NCBI GenBank assembly: GCA_964600785.1
Contig: CAZRKH010000091.1
Span: 9,118 to 73,117 of the forward strand
Direction of reading: 5' to 3'
DNA: 64,000 nt
Source: M30B53 sp964600785
Lineage (GTDB): Bacteria; Planctomycetota; Planctomycetia; Pirellulales; UBA1268
Shown here piece after piece: positions 33,146 through 40,677 of the stretch. How positions within the stretch are numbered: position 1 is the stretch's first letter; each line of letters begins with the position of its first letter. The translations under genes were made by a program, and so were the position numbers. The notes beneath the pieces are model-generated. The model ran no database searches. It saw only the letters and a list, made by a program, of their open reading frames with translations, and was not told the origin of the DNA.

Positions 33146-34771
33146 TCACCCCATCTCGCCGATCCGGAACTTCGCCAGTTCGCGGCCGGTCTTGCCGTCG
33201 AAGGTGTGCACCGTGCAGACCAGGCAGGAGTCGTAGGAGCGGGCCACGTGGCCCATCTCCACCGGGTCGGTCGGGTCGGTGATCGGCGAGCCGATGAACG
33301 ACTGCTCCATCGGCCCGTGCACGTCCTTGCCGTCCTGCGGGCCGATGTTCCAGGCTGTCGGTGTGACCACCTGGTAGTTCTCGATCTTGCCGTTCTCGAT
33401 CACGATCCAGTCGGCGAGCGAGCCGCGGGCCGCCTCGGTGGCCCCAAAGCCCTTGCCGGAGGCGTGTTCCACCGGCTTGGTGTAGAAGTTTTCGTGGAGG
33501 TCAATTTCCGAGAGCCACTGCTGGGCGAGCTTGTAATACTTGCAGGCCTCGTGCATCCGGGCCATCACCCGCACCAGCACGCTCGGGCCGGCCTTGGTCA
33601 CCGCATCGAGAAAGAGCGGGTCGAAATCCTGATGGGCCGCCGCTGCGGGCCTGCCCGCGATCACCTGCCGGGCCAGCGGCCCCGCCTCCAGTGGCATCGG
33701 CCCCTTGCCAGGCACCTCATAGCGAGGGCTCTTGGCCCAGGAATACTTGCCCTCTTTGTGACCCTCGGCCGGATCGATCGGGTCGGTGACACCCTCCCAG
33801 GGATGCAGGTAGGTGTCACCCCGGAAGAACGAATGGGCGGTACTCTCGCGGACATGCAGGTGGTCGAAGTCGTGAAACTCATCGCCATCGTAGACCCCGG
33901 CCCGGTTGATGAGGGCGGCATTGCGGCCTTCGATCGTGGGTCGTTCGTAGAGTTCCGGCTGGAAGTAGGTGCCGGTGGCGAGAAATTTCCCGCAGCCGCC
34001 GCCGAAGCGATCGAGCCCGATCGCCCTGGCGAAGTGCAGGAACATTCCGCAGTCGCTCCTCCGCTGGCTCTCGTTCTCTTCCGACCAGGCCCAGACATCG
34101 TCCCAGGTCTTGTTCTCCATCCACCGCTCGATCGGGCAGCCGAGCCAGACCTTCTCCAGCCACTCCCGCTTCCAGTAGTCGAGAATTGCCGTGGCCCGGG
34201 TCACGTCGGAGAGGGTGGGGCCGCACATCACTCCGCCGGGGATCATGAAGCTCGAATGTGGCCACTGGCCACCGAAGATCGCGTAGACCTCCACCGGCTT
34301 GCCCGAGAGGGTCACTCCTGTCTCGTAGGAGGTACCCGTGAAGGGGGCGAACCGCCGCACGATCTCGTCGTATTCGGGCGCCGAGGCGTAGTTCTTGTTG
34401 GTCAGGTCGACGGCGAAGAGGGCATAGAACCACCGCGGGATCGACTGCAGGGTCTCGCAGCACTGACCGATGTTGCGAACCAGCGTCGCATTGCGGGGGA
34501 CATGGGTCCGCCAGGCGGTGTCGAGGGCATAGGCGGCCTTGTAAAGATGGCTGCCCCCGCAGATGCCGCAGATGCGGGGCGTGACGATCAGGCCGGCCTG
34601 CGGATCCTTTCCCTTGAGGATGATCTCGAAGCCGCGGAACATGCTCGCCTCGGTCCAGGCATCGGTGACGACACCGTCGGTGACCTCGATCCTGAGGTCG
34701 AGGTCACCCTCGACGCGGCCCAGCGGGCTGATCCGCATCGGAGTGGTGGTCGATTCGGTGGCGGTGGCCAT
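33146..34771 (-). CDS. hhyL: [NiFe]-hydrogenase large subunit, group 1h (Hhy) type
   Basis: The 541-aa catalytic subunit oxidises H2 at a Ni-Fe(CN)2CO centre. The L1 motif is PRICGICGGSHLYKAAYALD (Cys68, Cys71) and the L2 motif is SYDSCLVCTVHTFD (Cys516, Cys519, His522), giving the four metal-binding Cys. LSGKPVEVYAIFGGQWPHSS and PITDPTDPVEMGHVARSYDS match my memory of actinobacterial-type group 1h enzymes better than group 1d or 2a, where L2 usually reads DPC. A 19-residue tail follows His522 for protease processing. AGGAGAA lies 6 bases before the ATG. It is encoded directly after the small subunit gene. Confidence 0.95.
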   Translation of the reverse strand: MATATESTTTPMRISPLGRVEGDLDLRIEVTDGVVTDAWTEASMFRGFEIILKGKDPQAGLIVTPRICGICGGSHLYKAAYALDTAWRTHVPRNATLVRNIGQCCETLQSIPRWFYALFAVDLTNKNYASAPEYDEIVRRFAPFTGTSYETGVTLSGKPVEVYAIFGGQWPHSSFMIPGGVMCGPTLSDVTRATAILDYWKREWLEKVWLGCPIERWMENKTWDDVWAWSEENESQRRSDCGMFLHFARAIGLDRFGGGCGKFLATGTYFQPELYERPTIEGRNAALINRAGVYDGDEFHDFDHLHVRESTAHSFFRGDTYLHPWEGVTDPIDPAEGHKEGKYSWAKSPRYEVPGKGPMPLEAGPLARQVIAGRPAAAAHQDFDPLFLDAVTKAGPSVLVRVMARMHEACKYYKLAQQWLSEIDLHENFYTKPVEHASGKGFGATEAARGSLADWIVIENGKIENYQVVTPTAWNIGPQDGKDVHGPMEQSFIGSPITDPTDPVEMGHVARSYDSCLVCTVHTFDGKTGRELAKFRIGEMG

Positions 34772-34784
34772 GGGGTTCTCCTGT

Positions 34785-35756
34785 TCAGACGACGAACATG
34801 TCTTCCTTGGTCCAGCGGGGGGCGGCGAGCTTGGCGGCAGCGGCGTGGGCGAGGTAGCTCAGTTTGCCGGTGCCGGTCTGGCCGTCCTGGGGGATCACGC
34901 CGGCGATCTTCTGGGTCTTGAAGACCGTGCCGGGCATCAGGTCGTAGAAGGGAAACTCCGGCTCGGTGCAGCCGGTGCAGGGCATCCCCGCCCGGGTCTT
35001 CGACGACTGCCTGTTCCAGAGGATCCGATTGCAGGGGGAGTGGGTCATCGGCCCGCGGCAGCCAAATTCGTAGAACAGACAGCCGGTTCGCGTGCCCTGG
35101 CCGAACTCCTGGGTGTGCTGTTTGTATTCGTAGAACTGCACGCGGGTACAGCCGGTCTGGGTGAAGGTCTTGAAGAAAGTCTGCGGCCGCTGCAGATCAT
35201 CCAGGGCGATGTCACCGGCCCGTCCGCTGGCGATCGCCACGAGGATCTGCGTGACCCAATCGGGATGGGCGGGGCAGCCGGGAATGTTGATCACCGGCAG
35301 CCCCCACTTGCTCTTGAAGCCCGCCCCGAGATAGCCGCCGCGGTTCTTCTTGAGGTATTGCAGCCCGGTTGAATCGGAGGGGTTCGGCGCGGTCGCCGGG
35401 ATGCCGCCCCAGCAGGCGCAGTCACCCAGGGCGACCACGGCATTGGCCACGCCGGAAAGTTCCGCCACCCACTCCTTCATCGGTCGGTCGGCAAACATGT
35501 TGAAGCGGCCGGTGCCGTGGGGCGCCTGGATGACGGTGCCCTCGAAAACGAAAATGTCGAGCTGTCGCCTGCCCGCGATGATGTCGCCGAGCATCGACTT
35601 GACATGGTCGCCCAACTCCAGGCCCAGCGAGGGATGCCAGAGCACGTCGATCCCGAAGTCGGTCACCAGGTCGCATGCGCTCGGCTCCTCGGCATTGAGA
35701 AACGACATCGTGTTGCCGCTGCAGGCGCCGCCCTGCAGCCAGAGAAGCGTGGCCAT
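34785..35756 (-). CDS. hhyS: [NiFe]-hydrogenase small subunit, group 1h (Hhy) type
   Basis: This 323-aa iron-sulfur subunit passes electrons from the active site through three clusters. It starts MATLLWLQGGACSGNTMSFL, without a Tat signal, and ends KEDMFVV without a membrane anchor. Cluster ligands are visible in GDCACWGG, IPGCPAHPDW, QTGCTRVQFYEYKQ, CLFYEFGCRGPMTHSPCNR and AGMPCTGCTEPEFP. The first motif has a single Cys12 (GGACSG) instead of the CxxC of membrane-bound group 1 enzymes, in line with the Asp-ligated proximal cluster reported for actinobacterial-type enzymes. A strong promoter lies about 136 bp upstream. The long frame beyond 35756 overlaps hypA and hypB in antisense and is not coding. 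Confidence 0.95.
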   Translation of the reverse strand: MATLLWLQGGACSGNTMSFLNAEEPSACDLVTDFGIDVLWHPSLGLELGDHVKSMLGDIIAGRRQLDIFVFEGTVIQAPHGTGRFNMFADRPMKEWVAELSGVANAVVALGDCACWGGIPATAPNPSDSTGLQYLKKNRGGYLGAGFKSKWGLPVINIPGCPAHPDWVTQILVAIASGRAGDIALDDLQRPQTFFKTFTQTGCTRVQFYEYKQHTQEFGQGTRTGCLFYEFGCRGPMTHSPCNRILWNRQSSKTRAGMPCTGCTEPEFPFYDLMPGTVFKTQKIAGVIPQDGQTGTGKLSYLAHAAAAKLAAPRWTKEDMFVV

Positions 35757-35891
35757 GATTGTGCTCGCTATGCGGGTGAGGCGGGTGAGGCTCGGTGGTG
35801 CTGTGACGTCTCCGGAAGCCACACGAGGTCGCCTGGCGGCATCCGCCCTGAGCCCCGGCGGTGAATCGCACCCAATCCCTGACGCCGCTAG

Positions 35892-35921
35892 ATTATAGGG
35901 GAGCGTGTTTCTCGATTGCAA
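35892..35921 (-). promoter_or_regulatory. Sigma-70 promoter for the hydrogenase operon
   Basis: On the minus strand TTGCAA (35916-35921) and a perfect TATAAT (35892-35897) are separated by 18 bp. Predicted transcription start is near 35885, leaving a leader of about 130 nt before hhyS. This leader holds a tandem GCGGGTGAG x2 (35773-35790, plus-strand reading). It lies in the divergent gap between hhyS and hypA, and a plus-strand promoter is not obvious. Confidence 0.6.
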
Positions 35922-35954
35922 AACACCCCGGCTCACGCCGCCTCGGAGGCCGCC

Positions 35955-36305
35955 ATGCACGAACTCTCGATCGCCACACGGCTGGTGGAAATGGTCGGCG
36001 AGCAGCTGGCTGCCAGCGGCGGGCGGGCCGGCAGGATCACCCTCCGGATCGGCCGGCTCTCCTGTGTCCACGAAGACTCGCTGCGGTTTTCCTTCGATCT
36101 GGTCCGCGAGGGGACCCCCGCGTCCGAGGCCACGCTCGAGATCGTGCAGCTTCCGGTGCGGGTCTATTGCCAGCGGTGCGATGACGAGTTTGAACTGCCG
36201 GGAATCCAGCGATTCATCTGCCCGTCCTGCGGCAGGCCCAGCGGCGACATCCGCCAGGGCCGGGAGCTCGACTTGGAGTCGATCGAAGTCCTCGAGACGA
36301 CATGA
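35955..36305 (+). CDS. hypA: Hydrogenase nickel-insertion protein HypA
   Basis: This 116-aa HypA begins MHELSIATRLVEMV, with the Ni-binding His2. A structural zinc site is formed by CQRC (72, 75) and CPSC (89, 92). It delivers nickel to the large-subunit precursor with HypB. GGAGG lies 6 bases upstream of ATG 35955, fixing the start against the frame's earlier ATG at 35916. It is transcribed divergently from the structural operon and is followed by hypB 63 bp later. Confidence 0.96.
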   Translation: MHELSIATRLVEMVGEQLAASGGRAGRITLRIGRLSCVHEDSLRFSFDLVREGTPASEATLEIVQLPVRVYCQRCDDEFELPGIQRFICPSCGRPSGDIRQGRELDLESIEVLETT

Positions 36306-36368
36306 CGGCATGACGACATCAATCCGACACGAACCTGCAGAAACGCCACCAACCTGGAGAATTCCCGC

Positions 36369-37091
36369 ATGAGCCCCGCGTCTGACACCGCCTGTGGCCC
36401 CCGCATCCTCGAGGTGCGGACGAAAATCCTCAAAAAGAACGACGAACTCGCCCGCGAGATGCGGCACCGCTTCGAGGCGGCCGGTGTGCTGGTGGTCAAC
36501 ATGGTCTCGAGCCCCGGCACCGGCAAGACCTCGCTGCTCACCGAAACCCTGCGTCGGCTGCATGCGGCCGGTGAGCCGACCGCCGCGGTGGTGGGCGATC
36601 TCGAGACCGACAACGACGCCCGTCGGCTCGCCGAGAGCGGCGTGCCGGTGCGGCAGATCATGACCCACGGGCTGTGCCATCTGGAGGCGGACATGCTCCA
36701 GGCGGAGCTGGATGCCTGGCGGGCCGAGGGCCTCGGGGTCGAGAGCCTGCGGTATCTCTTCGTGGAGAACGTGGGCAATCTCGTCTGCCCGACGAGCTGG
36801 GATCTCGGAGAGTCGGTGCGTGCGGCGCTGCTCTCGGTGACCGAGGGGGAAGACAAGCCGCTGAAATACCCCGGCCTCTTCAACACCGCCGACGTCGCCG
36901 TGATCACCAAGGCCGATCTGGCCGATGCCTGCGAGTTTGACCGGGGCTTGGCAATGGCCAACATCGAGCGGGTCCGGCCCGGCATGCCGGTGATCGAGAC
37001 GAGCATCAAGTCGGCCGCGGGGATCGACGAGTGGCTCGCGATCCTCGCTGAGCAGCGGGAGCGACTGGTTGAGGGCCGTGCGGGGGCCTGA
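36369..37091 (+). CDS. hypB: Hydrogenase nickel-incorporation GTPase HypB
   Basis: The 240-aa G3E GTPase has a P-loop SSPGTGKT at 47-54, the VVGDLETDNDARRL switch region, HGLCHLEADML with the metal-binding Cys-His pair, VENVGNLVCP, and an NKxD-like ITKADL. It lacks the N-terminal CxxCGC motif and the His-rich nickel-storage stretch, so it is the minimal form. It works with HypA to insert nickel. It converges with the TolC-like gene, whose stop is 10 bp away. Confidence 0.96.
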   Translation: MSPASDTACGPRILEVRTKILKKNDELAREMRHRFEAAGVLVVNMVSSPGTGKTSLLTETLRRLHAAGEPTAAVVGDLETDNDARRLAESGVPVRQIMTHGLCHLEADMLQAELDAWRAEGLGVESLRYLFVENVGNLVCPTSWDLGESVRAALLSVTEGEDKPLKYPGLFNTADVAVITKADLADACEFDRGLAMANIERVRPGMPVIETSIKSAAGIDEWLAILAEQRERLVEGRAGA

Positions 37092-37101
37092 CTGCCGAAC
37101 C

Positions 37102-38673
37102 TCAGGGCAACACCCGCTCGCCGACGGCGGTGTTGAGCTGGAACATCGAGCGGCGGTGTCGCACCAGGGCCTCGAGATACTGTCTCGAGATCTCGCCGTA
37201 GGCCCGCTGAGCCTCGATCTTCGAGATCGTGCCGGCCGCGCCCGGTTCGGCACCCCGCAGGGCGAGTTCCAGGTTTTCCCGGGCCGCCGGAAGGATCTCC
37301 TCCTCGATCCGCCCGAGCGTCGCGAGCGTCACGTCGTAGGCCGCCTCGGCCCGCTGCACCTCGAGCATCACCTGCCGTTCGAGATTGGCCAATTGGGACC
37401 TCGTCTGCAGCACGGTGTGTTCGGCCCGGGCGATGTTGCCCTGGTTGCGATTGAAGACCGGCAAGGGAAGCGTGCCCCCCATCGCCCAGGAGTAGGAGGC
37501 GCGGTCGCCGGGATCGAGGCCCTCCTGGGCGGTGAACGGCTGGTAGAGCAGGAAGGCATCGTCCATGCGATTGGCCCGGGCCAGCCGCACCTCCGAACGG
37601 GCCCGCTCGACGCCCAGGCGGAACGCCACCAGGTCGGGCCGGCAGGCCTGAGCGCGTGCCACGAGTTCGTTGACTGGGGGAATCTGCAGCCGCTGCGAGC
37701 GGAGCCGGCCGCGGATCGGGAATGTTTCCGCCTCTTCCGGCGGGATTGCAAGCAGCGCCGCGAGGGTTCGCATCGCGTCGTCGTAGGTCTCCCGGGTCTC
37801 GAGCAGCGTGAGGTCGGTGCTGTCGATCTGAATCTCGACATTGTTGACCTCGGTCTGGTTCAGTTCACCCCGCTGCACGCGGGCCTCGGTGGCCCGCTTC
37901 TGTATCTCCAGATTCTCCATGCCCGCCTCGAGAAAACGGATCGAGGCTCGTGCCGCCAGCACGTCGGCCCAGGCCGTGTAGAGGTTGTCGATCTGGATCC
38001 GCACCGCATCCTGAAAGAGGGCCTCGGTGACCCGCTGGGCACGGGTTGCCACGTCGATCCGCCGCTGCCGCTTGTTGTTGATGTCGAGCGGCAGCGTGAT
38101 GTTGGCGTCGTACTGCGTCGGCCCGCCACCGCTGCCGGCGAAATTGCCATACGGCACCATCGAGGCGTCGGTGTAGATCAGGGGATTGCCCCGCAGGCCG
38201 GCGGTCAGCAGGTCGGCCCTGGCTTTTGATATTTCCATTTCCTGGGCGCGGAGTTCGAGGTTCTGGCTCAAGAGCCGCTCGATCGCCTCGGCGATCGTCA
38301 TCCCGTCGGCCGGCTCGGGAATGATCGCCTCGGGCTGCCCCAGCCGGCCGCCGAGGGGCAGCGGTTCGGCCTCCCCGGCCACCGGCGAGAATGATTCGAT
38401 TCTGACCACCGGTTCGGGCTTGAAGGGCTCCGGCGGCTGGGTGATCCCCCGCGGAACGCGGGGATAGTTCGGGCCCGGTCCGACCGGAATCACCGCCTCG
38501 ATCTGGCCGCCGCCGTCGATGTCGACCGCCCCGCTGGCTCCCGGCGGTGGCGGCAGGGGAGAGGCGGACGGATCACCCGGATCGGCCCCGGCAGGCGACG
38601 ACGCCAGGCAGACCAGCAGGCAGCCGCAGGCAACCCGGGCGGCCGAAAGCGGGCTCGTCTGCTGGCGGTTCAT
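37102..38673 (-). CDS. TolC/CzcC-family outer-membrane efflux protein
   Basis: This 523-aa exported protein has a signal peptide (VACGCLLVCLASSPAGADP), a Pro-rich linker, and two outer-membrane-efflux repeats. These show as long amphipathic coiled coils: TIAEAIERLLSQNLELRAQE, QRGELNQTEVNNVEIQIDST and EVQRAEAAYDVTLATLGRIE. FNRNQGNIARAEH is typical of CzcC-type factors. It forms the outer-membrane channel of a tripartite RND or ABC efflux pump. No RND pump or adaptor gene is adjacent, so its partner is unknown. It lies between hypB and hypF without evident link to hydrogenase. Confidence 0.88.
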   Translation of the reverse strand: MNRQQTSPLSAARVACGCLLVCLASSPAGADPGDPSASPLPPPPGASGAVDIDGGGQIEAVIPVGPGPNYPRVPRGITQPPEPFKPEPVVRIESFSPVAGEAEPLPLGGRLGQPEAIIPEPADGMTIAEAIERLLSQNLELRAQEMEISKARADLLTAGLRGNPLIYTDASMVPYGNFAGSGGGPTQYDANITLPLDINNKRQRRIDVATRAQRVTEALFQDAVRIQIDNLYTAWADVLAARASIRFLEAGMENLEIQKRATEARVQRGELNQTEVNNVEIQIDSTDLTLLETRETYDDAMRTLAALLAIPPEEAETFPIRGRLRSQRLQIPPVNELVARAQACRPDLVAFRLGVERARSEVRLARANRMDDAFLLYQPFTAQEGLDPGDRASYSWAMGGTLPLPVFNRNQGNIARAEHTVLQTRSQLANLERQVMLEVQRAEAAYDVTLATLGRIEEEILPAARENLELALRGAEPGAAGTISKIEAQRAYGEISRQYLEALVRHRRSMFQLNTAVGERVLP

Positions 38674-38803
38674 CGGTCGGTGTCCTGCGGCGAGGGCTGC
38701 GTGTGCGGACGATTCTCCTGGCGAATCGACCCTGCGGGTCGTATCGATGATATCGGTCGTGCCGGCCCGGGGCCTTGAAAGCGTTTCGGCTGCCGAGTCG
38801 AGC

Positions 38804-39559
38804 TCAGAAAGAGCCCAGATTGAAGTTCACAAACGCCCCGAACGGCCCGACACCGATATTCATGCCCGAGGAACGCTGGGTGTCGGAGAACGGCGGCGAG
38901 CCATCGGCGTTGCCGCCGCGGTAGGGGGAGTAGGCCGCGGCGCGGCTACGGGAGGCGGCCGCGGCCGCGGAGGCGGCGGCTGTCTGCTGGCGGTTGGTGT
39001 CGGCCGCCTCGGCAAGGGCCTGCCGTCGCTCGTCGAAGGCCTGCTGACGCTGGCCGAGGGTGGCCCGCTTCCGGCCGATCCGGTCGATCTCCTGCTGCAG
39101 CTGGGCCGCCGACATCGACGCGGCGTCGGGAAGCTGGCGGAGCTCCGTCGCCCGCTTGCGGTCGGACATCACCGAGAGATACTCCCCCAGCCAGGCCTTG
39201 GCGTCGCGGGCCTCGGGGGTTTCCAGGATCGCGAGCTTGGCGTCGAGGTCGTCGAGGAGATACTCGAGTTCCGCCGCAGTCATGGCCATCACCCGCTCGT
39301 TGAAGTCGGCCTTGATTCGGGCCACCTCCTGCGGCGTGTAGATCTGCTGGCTGTCGAGCCACTGGCCAAACTCGAAGATCGCCCGCTGCCAGCGATCGCC
39401 GTGCATGATCTCGGCCCGCCGGGCGAGGTCGTCATCGGCGGCGGCGGCCGGCTCGGCGGCGGCCGTGCTTCCGGCAAGCACGACGGAAAAAATCGTCGCG
39501 GCTGCGGCGATGGGGAGCCGGAAGCGGGACAATGCGCGGGTGAGGGCATGTCGGGTCAT
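38804..39559 (-). CDS. Secreted coiled-coil protein (unknown)
   Basis: This 251-aa protein has a signal peptide (LPIAAAATIFSVVLAGSTAA), then a helical region containing QRAIFEFGQWLDSQQIYTPQ, LEYLLDDLDAKLAILETPEA and a Gln/Arg-rich coiled coil with SAAQLQQEIDRIGRKRATLG. After a poly-Ala stretch it ends with MNIGVGPFGAFVNFNLGSF. I recognise no characterised family; similar secreted helical proteins seem common in planctomycetes. The ATG at 39557-39559 overlaps the stop of the SnoaL-like gene by four bases, so the two are cotranscribed. Confidence 0.72.
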   Translation of the reverse strand: MTRHALTRALSRFRLPIAAAATIFSVVLAGSTAAAEPAAAADDDLARRAEIMHGDRWQRAIFEFGQWLDSQQIYTPQEVARIKADFNERVMAMTAAELEYLLDDLDAKLAILETPEARDAKAWLGEYLSVMSDRKRATELRQLPDAASMSAAQLQQEIDRIGRKRATLGQRQQAFDERRQALAEAADTNRQQTAAASAAAAASRSRAAAYSPYRGGNADGSPPFSDTQRSSGMNIGVGPFGAFVNFNLGSF

Positions 39560-40527
39560 CGTGATCCTTGCGGCGTGGGGGCATTGCCCGACTTGCGGAG
39601 CATGATCAGGTCGACCGGCGGGATGCGGTCGTCGCCGATGTCGGTCGGCAGCGACTGCCATCGGCAGCGGTTTGGGCCATCGGGGGTGTAGATGTTCAGC
39701 GAGGTGTGCTGTGTGCCGTCGGGATCGATGGTGCGGGCCTCGGCCACCCAGCTGCGGCCCTCGCGGTGCCATTCGGCCTCGCCGCGGGTGCCGTCGGAGC
39801 CGAACTTCCAGGAGTGGATCGTTTTGCCGATCGGATCCCAGCCGATCCACTGCGTGACCCGCATCGGCGGAGCCTCGGCCGAGCGGGTGATCTTCATCAC
39901 GCGAACCAGGTAGCTGCGGCTCTCGTTCCAGCGGGCGGCAACCTCGATCGCCGGGCCGGCTCCGTTCTCGGCCGAGTCGTCGCCGTCGGCGTCGTCGACC
40001 ACCCGCCAGCTGCCGGTCATCCAGTCGAGATCGGCCAGGGTCGCTCGGCCGTCTGCCGGTTCGACGGCAGCCTCCCGCACCGCGGCGAGTTTCCAGCGGC
40101 CTTCGTGGCGAACCCAGGTCGCCGCGAATCGTCCCCGCAGCGGCTCACCCTCGGGAGGCAGAATCTCCACGCTGCCGTCCTCGATGGCGGTGTCCGGCCC
40201 GAGAAAGCGGATCGACGTTTCGGTCATTCGGATGCGGGGCAGGGCGGCGGCACCGGCCGCTGCGGCCACCTCGCCGGCGGGAATCCGGTTGCCATCGGCA
40301 TCGACGATGTCGCCCTCGGGCATCCACAGCGAGGCGAGGGTGCGGCCATCCCCCGCCTCAACCGCCTCGCGATAGGCCTTGGAGGCGGCATGAATCGCCG
40401 CGGTGTCATCGGCCACAGCGAGTTGACCAACGACTGACAGGCCGAGCAACACCAACACAGCCTGCGGCAACGCAGCCTGCGGCTTGCCACCCTCGGCCGA
40501 GGTTCTCCGCCTGCCTTTGAAATGCAT
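39556..40527 (-). CDS. Secreted SnoaL-like/DUF4440 protein
   Basis: The 323-aa protein has a signal peptide (AVLVLLGLSVVGQLAVADD), an N-terminal SnoaL-like/SgcJ-type domain (IHAASKAYREAVEAGDGRTL then ASLWMPEGDIVD) and a second domain of about 150 residues (TGSWRVVDDADG, WIGWDPIGKTIHSWKFGSDG). The latter repeats the cone-like fold seen in many planctomycete proteins of this type. Binding of a small ligand is probable, while catalysis is not evident. It is coupled to the downstream coiled-coil gene by an ATGA overlap. The 150-bp gap before hypF contains no other gene. Confidence 0.8.
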   Translation of the reverse strand: MHFKGRRRTSAEGGKPQAALPQAVLVLLGLSVVGQLAVADDTAAIHAASKAYREAVEAGDGRTLASLWMPEGDIVDADGNRIPAGEVAAAAGAAALPRIRMTETSIRFLGPDTAIEDGSVEILPPEGEPLRGRFAATWVRHEGRWKLAAVREAAVEPADGRATLADLDWMTGSWRVVDDADGDDSAENGAGPAIEVAARWNESRSYLVRVMKITRSAEAPPMRVTQWIGWDPIGKTIHSWKFGSDGTRGEAEWHREGRSWVAEARTIDPDGTQHTSLNIYTPDGPNRCRWQSLPTDIGDDRIPPVDLIMLRKSGNAPTPQGSR

Positions 40528-40677
40528 TCCGTCCTCTGAACGATACTTGGCTTGAAGTAGTTGGCGTGCGACGGCATCAAATTAGGTCTGGACGCCAATC
40601 GGATTGTAGCCCGCAGTCTTGGGCGAATCACCCGCGTAGAGTATTGAGCCGCCGAGGGGCGGGTCGCAGTCGCCTTT

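Noticed and set aside
32642..34921. 759-codon plus-strand ORF opposite hhyL and the protease
   Set aside because: Shadow of the hydrogenase genes; no start support or homology pattern.
33146..35756. Bidirectional group 3 or energy-converting group 4 hydrogenase
   Set aside because: No diaphorase, Mrp or complex I-like genes, and the L1/L2 motifs differ.
34785..37253. Hydrogenase small subunit with a 500-aa N-terminal extension
   Set aside because: The extension is antisense to hypA and hypB and a promoter and normal start lie after it.
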